Origin: Anaerolineales bacterium
Lineage (GTDB): Bacteria > Chloroflexota > Anaerolineae > Anaerolineales > Villigracilaceae
Assembly: GCA_015075725.1 (NCBI GenBank)
Contig: JABTTV010000001.1
Location: forward strand, 62,001-126,000
DNA length: 64,000 nucleotides
Direction of reading: 5' to 3'
Shown one piece after another: positions 43,058 through 51,948 of the stretch; the stretch's first letter is position 1, and the number at the start of each line of letters is the position of its first letter. The position numbers and the translations under genes are program-made. The notes beneath the pieces were generated by a model. It was not told the origin of the DNA and searched no databases. It was given only the letters and a program-made list of their open reading frames with translations.

Positions 43058-43116
43058 GGTTGAAGGTCGAAGGATTAAGGAAGAACGTTGGAACCTGGAA
43101 CTTTCAACCTGCAACC
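43058..43116. repeat. Intergenic inverted repeat, GGTTGAAGG family (copy 3)
   Basis: GGTTGAAGGTCGAAGG on the left pairs imperfectly with CTTTCAACCTGCAACC on the right. It occupies the spacer between the two acyl-CoA dehydrogenase genes and is related to the elements at 38022 and 41708. Confidence 0.55.
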
Positions 43117-43123
43117 AGTAACT

Positions 43124-44218
43124 CTATACAATCGCCAATCCCAACAGCATTGGGAAACCGCGTCCGTTCCGCATGAACAACTCGACGGGGTGCTCGCGGA
43201 TGTAGCCGTGGCCTCCGAGAATTTGCACGCCGCGGTCGGTGACCATCATCGCCATGTCGCACGCGCCGGTGAAGGCGAGATAAGCCGCGACACAGGAGTC
43301 TTCCTTGTTGGTATCGAGTTTCCAGGCGGCTTCCCAGGTCAGCAGCCGGATGGACTCGATCTCGGTCACCATCTCCGCCAGCATAAAAGCGACCGCCTGT
43401 TTTTGCGCGATCTTAACGCCGAAGGCTTCGCGTTCTTTTGCGTAGTTCTTTGAATATTCGAAAGAGGCTTTCGCAACCCCCAAAGCGGCTGAGGCCGAGG
43501 CAACGCGCATCGCAGACAGGACCAAGCCGAAGTCGTGACCCGAGGCGCCGCCGAGTCGATTCGTCGCGGGTACCTTCACATTATCCAGTTTGACACGATG
43601 GAGCGGCAGCGCATTCAATCCCATCAACTTCTCGCGTTCGCCGATGGATAATCCCGCCGCATCTTTCGGGACGATAAATCCTTGCGTGACACCGTTGAGA
43701 TTTGCGTACACGATCATCGCCTCTGCATCTTTGGCGAACGGGACGAATGCTTTTTCGCCGTGGAGAACATAGTCGGCACCCTCGACTTTTGCGGTTGTGC
43801 GAAGCGCATTCGGGTCGAAGTCGAAACTATATTCGATCAGCGCGGCTGTGTACGGAGCCCACTCTCCGCCGACAATGTTCGGAAGATGTTCCTGTTTTTG
43901 CTCTTCACTGCCGCCAATCAAAATGGGAGTTGCAAACAAGGAAGGGGTCATCACAGCGAGAGCGCCTGCGAGATCGCCGGACGCCATTTCTTCGACCGCC
44001 AGCGCGCCGGTGACCGCGGAGCGCTCACCGAAGCCGCCGTACGCCTCGGGTGTGGAGGCTTGCAGCAAGCCGAGCTCCCAGCCTTTGCCGATGAGCTTCC
44101 TGGGCAGTTCGCGGCTTTCTTCGGCGTCGTGCGCCGCGGCGCGCAGGTCGTTCGCAGCATACTTCCCCACCGCATCGATCAGCATTTGTTGTTCTTCGTT
44201 TGGTTCAAAGGAATACAT
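43124..44218 (-). CDS. Acyl-CoA dehydrogenase (second, divergent)
   Basis: A 364-residue acyl-CoA dehydrogenase fold. The C-terminal LGGHGYIREHPVELFMRNGR is clear and the mid-region ATNRLGGASGHDFGLVLSAMRVASASAALGVA matches the family, but the FAD-contact segment APYTAALIEYSFDFDPNALRT departs from the usual TEPxAGSD motif. It may form a heteromer with the neighbouring 419-residue enzyme or act on a different acyl-CoA, as seen for paired dehydrogenases in some operons; that is inference. It is directly downstream of the TetR gene. Confidence 0.9.
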   Translation of the reverse strand: MYSFEPNEEQQMLIDAVGKYAANDLRAAAHDAEESRELPRKLIGKGWELGLLQASTPEAYGGFGERSAVTGALAVEEMASGDLAGALAVMTPSLFATPILIGGSEEQKQEHLPNIVGGEWAPYTAALIEYSFDFDPNALRTTAKVEGADYVLHGEKAFVPFAKDAEAMIVYANLNGVTQGFIVPKDAAGLSIGEREKLMGLNALPLHRVKLDNVKVPATNRLGGASGHDFGLVLSAMRVASASAALGVAKASFEYSKNYAKEREAFGVKIAQKQAVAFMLAEMVTEIESIRLLTWEAAWKLDTNKEDSCVAAYLAFTGACDMAMMVTDRGVQILGGHGYIREHPVELFMRNGRGFPMLLGLAIV

Positions 44219-44256
44219 TCTTCTTTTCTCCTTTCAAATATCGATCCGGAAATCGT

Positions 44257-44817
44257 CTACTTCAACAACCCGTTCAGGATAAGGTCGGCATATTCATCGG
44301 CGATCTGGTCGATTGTTTTCCCGCCGCCGGGGTGATACCAGGTGAGAGTCCAGTTCATCACTCCCATCAAAGCGCGAACGGTCAGGCCGATGTCCTTCAT
44401 GTCGAAGACCTTCGCCCGCACGCCTTCATTAAGAACATCCCGCCAGAGCGCCTCGAACTTGTCGCGTTGAGGGACGTGGCGGGTGTGCGATTTTTTATCG
44501 AGCGATCGGTGTTCGAACAGAAGGACGGAGGAAAGGTCCGCGTTCTCGGCCAGCAATTGCAGGTATACCCTGATCATTTGACGTAATTTTTTATCTGCAG
44601 GGTCGTTCTGCTCGGCGACTGTGGAGATTCGGACGGTCAGGATCTGCAACGCCCGCTCCAATAGTTCGAGCAAGATCTCCTGTTTGGATGAGACATGATG
44701 ATAGAGGCTCGCCTTTTGAACGTTCACTGCGGCAGCGATATCGGACATGGACGCGCCGTGGAATCCCTTCTGTCTGAACACCTGGGCGGCGGCATCGAGA
44801 ACGTCGTCTCTGGTCAT
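44257..44817 (-). CDS. TetR/AcrR-family regulator of the beta-oxidation operon
   Basis: A 186-residue repressor. The N-terminal helix-turn-helix is TRDDVLDAAAQVFRQKGFHG then SMSDIAAAVNVQKASLYHHV (about residues 2-45), with a helical ligand domain behind. It resembles acyl-CoA-responsive FadR/PsrA-like TetR regulators, which release DNA on binding long-chain acyl-CoA. Two TACCG-type palindromes flank its promoter, so self-control and control of the downstream acyl-CoA genes is the natural reading. AAGGAG lies before the ATG. Ligand not proven. Confidence 0.92.
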   Translation of the reverse strand: MTRDDVLDAAAQVFRQKGFHGASMSDIAAAVNVQKASLYHHVSSKQEILLELLERALQILTVRISTVAEQNDPADKKLRQMIRVYLQLLAENADLSSVLLFEHRSLDKKSHTRHVPQRDKFEALWRDVLNEGVRAKVFDMKDIGLTVRALMGVMNWTLTWYHPGGGKTIDQIADEYADLILNGLLK

Positions 44818-44828
44818 GGAACTCCTTC

Positions 44829-44844
44829 CCTACCGAACGGTAGG
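44829..44844 (-). promoter_or_regulatory. Operator 2, TACCG palindrome at the transcription start
   Basis: A perfect 16-bp palindrome with arms CCTACCG/CGGTAGG and AA centre, just downstream of the -10 box and 11 bases before the TetR ATG. Its half-site repeats that of operator 1. Confidence 0.75.
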
Positions 44845-44851
44845 TAGGATC

Positions 44852-44880
44852 AGTGTACTACCGTCGGTAGGGGGAGTCAA
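44852..44880 (-). promoter_or_regulatory. Promoter of the beta-oxidation operon
   Basis: On the minus strand TTGACT (44875-44880), exactly 17 bases, then TACACT (44852-44857). Operator 1 fills most of the spacer and operator 2 covers the start region, a classical layout for a TetR repressor blocking its own promoter. Confidence 0.75.
44858..44870 (-). promoter_or_regulatory. Operator 1, palindrome within the promoter spacer
   Basis: CTACCG/CGGTAG with a one-base centre, a near copy of operator 2, placed between the -35 and -10 boxes. Confidence 0.7.
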
Positions 44881-44933
44881 GGGGATCACGATGAAATGGG
44901 GAGTAAACTTGTCCACAATTCAGCAGTAAGCAA

Positions 44934-45019
44934 AACGAGATATTCATTACAGGTGCAACCGAATTTGTCGGCGGCGTTCCGGCAAAACAACTTCGCTCAA
45001 CGGGGCATGAAGTCGCTGC
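44934..45019 (+). pseudogene. Remnant of an NAD-dependent epimerase N-terminus
   Basis: In the roughly 350-base gap between the TetR gene and the next plus-strand gene, one frame reads NEIFITGATEFVGG and then PAKQLRSTGHEVAAS, the first beta-alpha-beta of an extended SDR epimerase (usually ITGATGFVGG with GHEV). There is no start codon and the frame breaks down soon after. It appears to be a decayed fragment; the rest of the gap shows no gene apart from a TATAAT box at 45163-45168. Confidence 0.5.
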
Positions 45020-45174
45020 CTCGGAGGGTTTGCGGAGACCGTCAGACATGAGATGGAATTGCCGGGGATGAAGCCGTAACCCAATGGACGGAATCGAATC
45101 CGGCACGGGGACGAGGCGCCGGATTTCATTCACTCCAACTTTTTTCTGAATCCTGAATCTGCTATAATGAATTC

Positions 45175-45642
45175 ATGGCAACGCCCCTCCCCACTGAAAC
45201 CGCTTCCGAACCTTCCCCCTCGTTGACCCCTGAACAATTGGCGGAGCTGCGCGAGCAGGAACGCAAACAAAAAATGATGATGGCGGGCATCATCGCCGTC
45301 GTTGTCCTGCTGGTTGCCTTGCTCGGCGTGGCGATCTATTTCCTGCTCCAGCCAGCCACCCCCACCGACAGGATTCGCGATGTCTTTATCATCGTTGTCG
45401 CGCTCGAAACCCTCGTCATCGGGGTTGCGCTCATCGTGCTGATCGTCCAACTCGCCAGCCTGATCAACCTCCTGCAAAATGAAGTCCGCCCGATCCTGCA
45501 CGCCACCAGCGAAACAGTGAACACGTTACGGGGCACGGCCGAGTTTTTGGGCGAGAATGTCGTTGAACCGGTTATCAAGCTGAATGGTTATCTGGCCGGC
45601 TTGAAGCGTATGTTAGAATTGTTAGGTATAAAACCTAAATAA
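45175..45642 (+). CDS. Two-span membrane protein of unknown function
   Basis: A 155-residue protein with a Pro/Glu/Gln-rich N-terminus, two membrane helices (about 36-59 and 68-97) and a helical tail (VRPILHATSETVNTLRGTAE) recalling the DUF948-like envelope proteins. It is followed 35 bases later by a YtxH protein, a frequent partner of DUF948 in other bacteria, which supports an envelope or stress-linked role. TATAAT lies 6 bases before the ATG and no ribosome site is visible. Confidence 0.72.
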   Translation: MATPLPTETASEPSPSLTPEQLAELREQERKQKMMMAGIIAVVVLLVALLGVAIYFLLQPATPTDRIRDVFIIVVALETLVIGVALIVLIVQLASLINLLQNEVRPILHATSETVNTLRGTAEFLGENVVEPVIKLNGYLAGLKRMLELLGIKPK

Positions 45643-45677
45643 AATTGATTACCATCTGACTCAAAAGGAGAAATACC

Positions 45678-46022
45678 ATGTCTGACCGTGATGAATTTGG
45701 AGCCTTTCTTGTAGGATTTATCGTCGGCGGGCTGACTGGCGCCGTCGTCGCGCTGCTCTTTGCCCCGCAATCAGGCGAAGAGACCCGCGCATTGATCAAG
45801 GATAAATCCATCGAATTGCGCGACAAGGCGAAGATGTCCGCCGAAGAAGCTTACGCCCGCGCCGAAGCCGCCGCCAAGGAAGCCCGCGCCCGCGCCGAGG
45901 AACTCGCCCACGAAGCCAGGGTGCGAGCCGAACAACTTGCCGCCGAGGTCAAAGAACGCGGCAAAAGCGCCCTCGATGCCGTGCGCAAGACCAAGAAGGG
46001 CGACGAGCCCACACCCGTGTAA
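45678..46022 (+). CDS. YtxH domain-containing protein
   Basis: A 114-residue protein with one N-terminal membrane helix (GAFLVGFIVGGLTGAVVALL) followed by FAPQSGEETRALIKDK, the YtxH signature, and a long Ala/Glu/Arg-rich coiled coil. Family members are general-stress envelope proteins with unknown mechanism. AAAAGGAGA precedes the ATG. It is the second gene of a pair with the two-span protein and is followed by a strong terminator. Confidence 0.85.
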   Translation: MSDRDEFGAFLVGFIVGGLTGAVVALLFAPQSGEETRALIKDKSIELRDKAKMSAEEAYARAEAAAKEARARAEELAHEARVRAEQLAAEVKERGKSALDAVRKTKKGDEPTPV

Positions 46023-46035
46023 TTCATATGACCTG

Positions 46036-46072
46036 CGAGGGTTTGACGATGAGTCAAACCCTCGTTTTGTTT
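46036..46072 (+). terminator. Intrinsic terminator after ytxH-like gene
   Basis: Perfect 12-bp arms CGAGGGTTTGAC (46036-46047) and GTCAAACCCTCG (46053-46064), 5-base loop, then TTTTGTTT. Confidence 0.93.
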
Positions 46073-46090
46073 CGTTAAGATTTCAGCCTC

Positions 46091-46135
46091 AAGGGTCAGA
46101 AGGCTTTTGACCCCTGCAACGACAAGGGTCGTTGC
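46091..46135 (+). other. Two tandem hairpins upstream of the methyltransferase gene
   Basis: The first pairs AGGGTCA with TGACCC(C)T and the second pairs GCAACGAC (46116-46123) with GTCGTTGC (46128-46135) around AAGG. The second ends 11 bases before the ATG. Possible leader structure or repeat; no known motif is recognised. Confidence 0.45.
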
Positions 46136-46146
46136 GCTCCCATGCC

Positions 46147-46761
46147 ATGCGCCGCTTCATGCGCTTTTTTTATTTTTTACTCTATCATCCCTTTGCTTTC
46201 ACCTATGACCTCGTGGCATGGATCGTCTCCTTCGGGCAGTGGAAGGACTGGGTCTTCAGCGTCTTCCCATACATCGAAGGGACTCGCATCCTCGAGCTGG
46301 GTCATGGACCCGGACACTTGCAGCGCTTCCTGCGTGACCGGGGGCTGGATCCTGCCGGGTTGGATGAATCCACCCAGATGGGGAATCTCGCCAGCCGCCG
46401 CCTCGGCGCGAATCACAAACTCGCTCGCGGGCTCGCCCAGTCCCTGCCATTTGACAAGGACTCGTTCGATACCGTCGTTTCCACATTCCCGAGCGAATAC
46501 ATCTTCGATCTGAGTACGCTCAAAGAGATTCACCGCGTGCTTGCAAATCCGGGCAAACTGGTCGTCCTGCCTGCGGCATTTCCCTCCAATGGATTTCTCA
46601 AATGGCTATACAAAGTGACCAGGGAAACTCCCGAAAGCCTGAATGAAGCGCTGATGAAAAGGATGGCGGAGCCGTTCAGCAGATCAGGCTTCCAGGTCGA
46701 AGTTAAAACAATGGAATTGAACTCAAGCACGCTGGTGATGGTGATCGGGGAAAAGGCGTAA
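46147..46761 (+). CDS. Class I SAM-dependent methyltransferase
   Basis: A 204-residue methyltransferase with motif I RILELGHGPGHLQRFL (about residue 46), motif II GLDESTQM and the DTVVSTFPSEYIFD post-motif, in the UbiE/Methyltransf_11 style. The N-terminal stretch is hydrophobic (FFYFLLYHPFAFTYDLVAW), hinting at membrane contact and perhaps a lipid-like substrate, which is unknown. The ATG at 46147 is preferred; a TTG at 46132 lies inside the upstream hairpin. Confidence 0.85.
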   Translation: MRRFMRFFYFLLYHPFAFTYDLVAWIVSFGQWKDWVFSVFPYIEGTRILELGHGPGHLQRFLRDRGLDPAGLDESTQMGNLASRRLGANHKLARGLAQSLPFDKDSFDTVVSTFPSEYIFDLSTLKEIHRVLANPGKLVVLPAAFPSNGFLKWLYKVTRETPESLNEALMKRMAEPFSRSGFQVEVKTMELNSSTLVMVIGEKA

Positions 46762-46810
46762 AATTTCCAGGGTCTGCCGGATACACAAGGGGGTAAAATA
46801 TGCCGACCTT

Positions 46811-48616
46811 ATGAGATCAAACAGTTCCAAATCTGCGATCGGCTTGCCTTTATTCTTCAACCTCGCCGTCCTCGCCGCCTATTTCCACGCGCTCATGGAA
46901 TGGCTGTTCTTCGTCACGCAATCCTCCTCCCTGTCCATCCTTTCGTTATACGAGAAGCTCAAGGTCTTATTCGTCACCGGCGGCGTAATTTCATTTATCC
47001 TCATCGCTTTCCTGCTGCTCCTCGCCTATCCCGCCCGAAGATGGAAAGCGCTCGGTTATGTCCCTGCCGCGCTCATGCTTTCGATCACCGTGCTGGTCAT
47101 GCTCGACAATTTCACCTACACTCTTTTCGAGATCGGCATCGTAACCGCCTCCGGCTTCTGGCGCATCCTCTACGCCGTATTGCTCACCCTCATCTTTTAT
47201 TGGATGTATAAAATCGTCAGGCGGCAAAGACCCTGGAGTCGCGCCTCTCTCCTGACCTTGAGCCTGCTCGCCGTTTCGAGTGTTGCGATTCTCTCGATCC
47301 ATTTCTCCCGAAACGCCTCCGCGAAGGGATTCGATCTCGACCCGCTTGCTTCATCCTCCAACCATCCGAACATCATCATCATCGGCGCAGACGGTTTGAG
47401 CGTAAGGTATCTCTCCGCTTATGGATTCGAGGAGGACACCACACCCTTCCTTGCCGAATTAATGAAAACATCTCTCGTTGCTGAGAACGCCTACCCGAAT
47501 TCCTCCAGCACCACCGGGTCTACGACCTCCGTCTTGACCGGCAGGGAGCCCGCCGAAGTCAAGATCTATCGCTACCCGGATATTCTCTCCGATGAAGACT
47601 CGTTCAAGCACCTGCCCGGAATCTTGAAAAACGCTGGCTATAAAACAGTTGAGATCGGCGCCCCATCTTATGTGGATGCGAGGAAGGTGAACATCGCGGG
47701 CGGCTTCGAGATCGTAAACGGTAATTCCACTGAAAATCCCCTGTTGGATTCCATCGAACCTGTTTTGGGAAATACCCCCTCCGCCTACTTCATCCAGATC
47801 GTCGTGGAAAGGGTCAGCCAGCGGCTTCTCCACATCTTCTATATTAAAGAGATGGAGAATCCCTTCAAGCAGGTTAACAACCCATCCGCCCGCCTCACCG
47901 ATGCCGAACGCAAGGATGAGATCATCGCCCTGCTGGCAGAATCGGACAGACCGCTGTTCATCTTCTCCCACTTCATGAACACGCACGGTCCGCATTTCGG
48001 CTCGGACGATGAAAGTTCCACAACCGAATCCCTGAATGGAGGGGAAGAATGGGATGTGGAACTATATAAGCAGTCGATTCGGAATTTCGACGATCACGTT
48101 CGCGAGATTTATACCTACCTCGAAGATTCCGGTAAATTGGACGATACCATCCTGGTCATCTACACCGACCACGGCTATCGTTATGTTGTCAACTCGCGCA
48201 TCCCGCTCATCATCCGCTTCCCGAACGGGGCACACGCCGGTTCCCGCAGGAACAACGCCCAGATCATCGACCTGCCTGTTACGCTTCTCGATTATCTCGG
48301 CGTAAAACAGCCCGAATGGATGACGGGTGTGTCCCTGCTAAACGAAGAGCCGCCTCCGCTGAGGGAGATCATCAGCATTACTGCCGGGTCGCCAAAGAAG
48401 ATCAAGCCGCCCTTCTACCAGATCAAAAGCGTGCAGGTCATCGTCTGCCAGAAATGGTACGTCCTGAACGTGCAGGATCTCACATGGAAGACCGGCGAGG
48501 TTACAGGTCACACCGCGCCCTGCGACCCATCCCTGCTCCCGCCGGAAGATCAAGTCCGCCAAGAGATCGTGGGTTATCTTGAGCATTATGGGTATGATGT
48601 CGGCACGCTGAAATAG
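46811..48616 (+). CDS. Membrane-anchored sulfatase/phosphoethanolamine-transferase-like protein
   Basis: A 601-residue protein with four to five N-terminal membrane helices (to about residue 165) and a sulfatase-fold domain outside. It starts with NIIIIGADGLSVRYLSAYGF, the nucleophile region is NSSSTTGSTTSVLTGREP (a Ser/Thr rather than the sulfatase Cys), and metal residues are in FSHFMNTHGPHFG and IYTDHGYRYV. This architecture matches LtaS/EptA-type phosphotransferases of the cell envelope more than true sulfatases. Substrate unknown. TAAAAT lies 11 bases before the ATG without a ribosome site. A hairpin AGCGGGT/ACCCGCT follows the stop. Confidence 0.83.
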   Translation: MRSNSSKSAIGLPLFFNLAVLAAYFHALMEWLFFVTQSSSLSILSLYEKLKVLFVTGGVISFILIAFLLLLAYPARRWKALGYVPAALMLSITVLVMLDNFTYTLFEIGIVTASGFWRILYAVLLTLIFYWMYKIVRRQRPWSRASLLTLSLLAVSSVAILSIHFSRNASAKGFDLDPLASSSNHPNIIIIGADGLSVRYLSAYGFEEDTTPFLAELMKTSLVAENAYPNSSSTTGSTTSVLTGREPAEVKIYRYPDILSDEDSFKHLPGILKNAGYKTVEIGAPSYVDARKVNIAGGFEIVNGNSTENPLLDSIEPVLGNTPSAYFIQIVVERVSQRLLHIFYIKEMENPFKQVNNPSARLTDAERKDEIIALLAESDRPLFIFSHFMNTHGPHFGSDDESSTTESLNGGEEWDVELYKQSIRNFDDHVREIYTYLEDSGKLDDTILVIYTDHGYRYVVNSRIPLIIRFPNGAHAGSRRNNAQIIDLPVTLLDYLGVKQPEWMTGVSLLNEEPPPLREIISITAGSPKKIKPPFYQIKSVQVIVCQKWYVLNVQDLTWKTGEVTGHTAPCDPSLLPPEDQVRQEIVGYLEHYGYDVGTLK

Positions 48617-48662
48617 CGGGTCTTTCGCATACCCGCTGGACGTCGGGTAAAATAATAATAAT

Positions 48663-51600
48663 ATGGGGTTATCCCATATCGGACAGATGAAGAAGGTTGC
48701 AAAAATTCTCTCAAACTTTTCCCACCTACAGGCTGTTGACGAACAGCTTGTACGGTTGGGCTCGCTTGCGGAGAAATATCTGACGGACGATCCCAATACC
48801 AGCCTGATAAAGATGCGTCAGTTCGGGGAATTGCTGGGGAGGCATGTTGCCACACAGATTGGGCTATATCAAACTGAAAAAGAGGAAAGCCAGTACGAAT
48901 TGTTGCGTCGATTGCGTGATGATGGCGTGTTGACTCACGAACTCTATCTATTATTTGGTGAGATCCGCAGGGCGGGGAACGCGGCAAGTCACCATAATCT
49001 GGGAGATCAACCGACGGCGCTCAATATTCTGAAAATGGGATGGCAGCTGGGCGTTTGGTTTCAGCGCACGTTTATCAAGTCTGATTTCAAGTCCGGCGAG
49101 TTCCTCTTGCCCCCCACCATCAGTGAAACAGAAGTATTACGCGAAGAGCGTGAAAAACTTGCAGCGCAGGTGGAAGCGGCGAACGCCAAAGTGGAATCTT
49201 TGCTCCAGAAGCAGCAAGCCAATGCAGAGCGGAAGCGTTCTGCCACGTTTGAGAAATATCGTCGAGCGGCGATTGCTGCCAGTCAAATGGTGTTTTTGGA
49301 TGAGGCGCAGACTCGTCAGATCATTGATGGACAATTGCGTGCGGCTGGATGGGAAGCAGATACGGTTCGCCTGAGATATACCAATGGGACGCGCCCTGAA
49401 CGCGGCAGGAATTTAGCGATTGCGGAATACCCTACTGCCAGCGGACCCGCCGATTATGTATTGTTTATTGGCTTGATGCCAATCGCAGTAGTGGAAGCCA
49501 AGCGCAAGAATGTGGATGTTTCGGCGGCGTTGGTACAGGCGAAACGGTACAGCCATGATATCTCCCTAACCGATGATATGCAATCGCCAGGCGGAGCGTG
49601 GGGTGGCTATCATATCCCATTCGCCTTTTCATCCAATGGACGCCCGTTCTTGAAGCAGTTGGAAACTCAGAGTGGAATCTGGTTTGTGGATCTGCGGCGC
49701 TCGACGAATTTGAGCCACGCGCTGGATGGCTGGTACACGCCCGAAGGTTTGAAGGAATTACTCAAACGAGATGAAGCAATCGCTCACCGGCATTTGCAGG
49801 TGGAACCGTTCGAGTATGGCTTTACCCTGCGTTATTACCAGAAGGATGCCATTCGCAAGGTGGAAGAAGGAATTGCCAACGGACGCCGCGAGATGTTGTT
49901 GGCAATGGCGACTGGCACCGGCAAAACCAAGACCTGTATTGCGTTGATCTATCGTCTGTTGAAAGTACAGCGTTTCAAACGGATATTGTTCCTGGTGGAT
50001 CGCGAAGCGCTGGGCGAGCAGGCTGCCAACGCCTTCAAAGATACCCGCATGGACAGCATTCAAAGTTTTGCAGATATTTTCGGGATCAAGGAACTGGACG
50101 AGACCACGCCGGATGGCGACACAGCAGTTCACATCGCCACGGTGCAGGGCATGGTCAAGCGGGTGTTGTATCCCTCTGAAAATGCGACGCCACCCACCGT
50201 GGATACATATGATTGTATTGTGGTGGACGAATGCCATCGCGGATATTTGCTCGACCGCGAACTCTCGGACACAGAAATGACCTTCCGCAGTTATGAGGAT
50301 TATGTCTCGAAGTATCGGCGGGTGATCGAGTATTTTGATGCGGTGAAAGTCGGTTTGACGGCAACGCCTGCCCTGCACACCACCCAGATTTTCGGTGCGC
50401 CGATTTATACCTACACCTACCGCGAGGCGGTGATCGACGGATATCTGATCGACCATGAGCCTCCGATTCAGATCAGGACCAAGTTGCTGGAAGATGGAAT
50501 CACCTGGCAGGCGGGTGAAGAGGTGAAGGTCTTTGACCCGCACACCCAGCAGATTGACCTGCACACCCTGCCCGATGAAGTGCATTTGGAAGTGGATGAG
50601 TTCAACCGCAAGGTCATCACCAAGCCGTTCAATACGGTGGTGTGCAAATATCTGGCGCAGGAGCTTGATCCATTCTCGAAGCAGAAGACGCTGATTTTCT
50701 GTGTAAAGGATTCACATGCAGATTTGGTAGTAGATCTGCTAAAGAAAGCCTTTCAAGAACAATATGGGAGTGTGGATGATGATGCGGTGGTCAAGATCAC
50801 AGGCACAGCGGATAAACCATTAGAATTGATTCGCCGCTACAAAAATGAACGCAATCCGTCTATTGTAGTGACAGTGGATTTATTGACAACGGGCATTGAT
50901 GTGCCAGAAATCTGCAATCTGGTTTTCATCCGCCGTGTGAACAGCCGTATTCTCTTTGAACAAATGTTGGGACGTGCCACACGCCCCTGCCCCGAGGTCG
51001 AAAAGGAAACCTTCCGTGTCTTCGATGCAGTGCGACTGTATGAAGCATTGGAAGACGTGACCGCCATGAAGCCCGTGGTTGTAGATCCGAATTTGTCATT
51101 CAGCAAATTGATGGCAGAACTGACCAGCGTGAGTGATGAAAAGGCGCAACAATTGCTGCGGGAGCAATTCCTTGCCAAGTTTCAGAGAAAAAAGCGCCGC
51201 CTGAGCGAGGAGAATGCCCGAGATTTTGAAACCGTCGCAGGCGTGAGTCCAGAGGCGTTTGGTCAGAGATTGAGTCAGATGTCTCTCGATGAGGTGGCGG
51301 CTTGGTTTGCGGAAAATCCCCAGTTGGGCGAAATCCTGGACCGCATAAATCCCGACCAGAAACCGATGCTGATCTCGGAACATGTTGATGAATTCAAGGG
51401 CGTGGAGCGCGGCTATGGGAGTGCGGAGAAGCCCGAAGATTATTTGAAGGCGTTCGGTGAGTTTATCAAGAGTCATCGTGATGAAATTCCCGCCTTGCTT
51501 ACGGTGCTGACACGCCCGCGCGAGTTGACCCGCAAGCAGTTGCGCGAATTGGCGATGGAGTTGGATCGGGCAGGGTTCAGTGAAGCGAACATCACCACTG

Positions 51601-51941
51601 CCTGGCGCGAGATGACCAACCAGGATATTGCGGCGCATATCATTGGGTTTATCCGTCACCTGGCAACGGGTGACCCGTTGGTGCCGTATGAACAGCGCGT
51701 GGATTGGGCGCTGAGCCAAATGCTGGTGACTCGTCAATGGAGACGGCCTCAACGGGATTGGTTAATGAAAATTGCCGCGCAGACAAAAGCCAACGTGATT
51801 GTGGATCGGGATGCGTTGGATGACCCCGATTTAATCTTCACGCGGGAGGGCGGTGGTTTTGCACGACTTGATAAAATGTTCGATGGACAGTTAACAGATA
51901 CGTTGGAAACGTTCAACGATTGGATTTGGAAGAAGGAATAA
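48663..51941 (+). CDS. hsdR: Type I restriction enzyme subunit R
   Basis: The DNA-cleaving, translocating subunit of a type I restriction system. Its 1092 residues start with a DUF4145-like helical domain (about 20-140), then a coiled coil (about 155-190), the PD-(D/E)xK nuclease (ADYVLFIGLMPIAVVEAKR, about 262-280), an SF2 helicase with Walker A MATGTGKTKT (about 417) and VVDECHRGY (about 520), LTTGIDVPEI and a C-terminal helical region of the EcoEI type. An ATG at 48687 is an alternative start. TAAAAT at 48648 suggests a leaderless message. The order R, DUF3800, M, GIY-YIG, S is unusual. Confidence 0.94.
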   Translation: MGLSHIGQMKKVAKILSNFSHLQAVDEQLVRLGSLAEKYLTDDPNTSLIKMRQFGELLGRHVATQIGLYQTEKEESQYELLRRLRDDGVLTHELYLLFGEIRRAGNAASHHNLGDQPTALNILKMGWQLGVWFQRTFIKSDFKSGEFLLPPTISETEVLREEREKLAAQVEAANAKVESLLQKQQANAERKRSATFEKYRRAAIAASQMVFLDEAQTRQIIDGQLRAAGWEADTVRLRYTNGTRPERGRNLAIAEYPTASGPADYVLFIGLMPIAVVEAKRKNVDVSAALVQAKRYSHDISLTDDMQSPGGAWGGYHIPFAFSSNGRPFLKQLETQSGIWFVDLRRSTNLSHALDGWYTPEGLKELLKRDEAIAHRHLQVEPFEYGFTLRYYQKDAIRKVEEGIANGRREMLLAMATGTGKTKTCIALIYRLLKVQRFKRILFLVDREALGEQAANAFKDTRMDSIQSFADIFGIKELDETTPDGDTAVHIATVQGMVKRVLYPSENATPPTVDTYDCIVVDECHRGYLLDRELSDTEMTFRSYEDYVSKYRRVIEYFDAVKVGLTATPALHTTQIFGAPIYTYTYREAVIDGYLIDHEPPIQIRTKLLEDGITWQAGEEVKVFDPHTQQIDLHTLPDEVHLEVDEFNRKVITKPFNTVVCKYLAQELDPFSKQKTLIFCVKDSHADLVVDLLKKAFQEQYGSVDDDAVVKITGTADKPLELIRRYKNERNPSIVVTVDLLTTGIDVPEICNLVFIRRVNSRILFEQMLGRATRPCPEVEKETFRVFDAVRLYEALEDVTAMKPVVVDPNLSFSKLMAELTSVSDEKAQQLLREQFLAKFQRKKRRLSEENARDFETVAGVSPEAFGQRLSQMSLDEVAAWFAENPQLGEILDRINPDQKPMLISEHVDEFKGVERGYGSAEKPEDYLKAFGEFIKSHRDEIPALLTVLTRPRELTRKQLRELAMELDRAGFSEANITTAWREMTNQDIAAHIIGFIRHLATGDPLVPYEQRVDWALSQMLVTRQWRRPQRDWLMKIAAQTKANVIVDRDALDDPDLIFTREGGGFARLDKMFDGQLTDTLETFNDWIWKKE

Positions 51942-51948
51942 CCTATAC

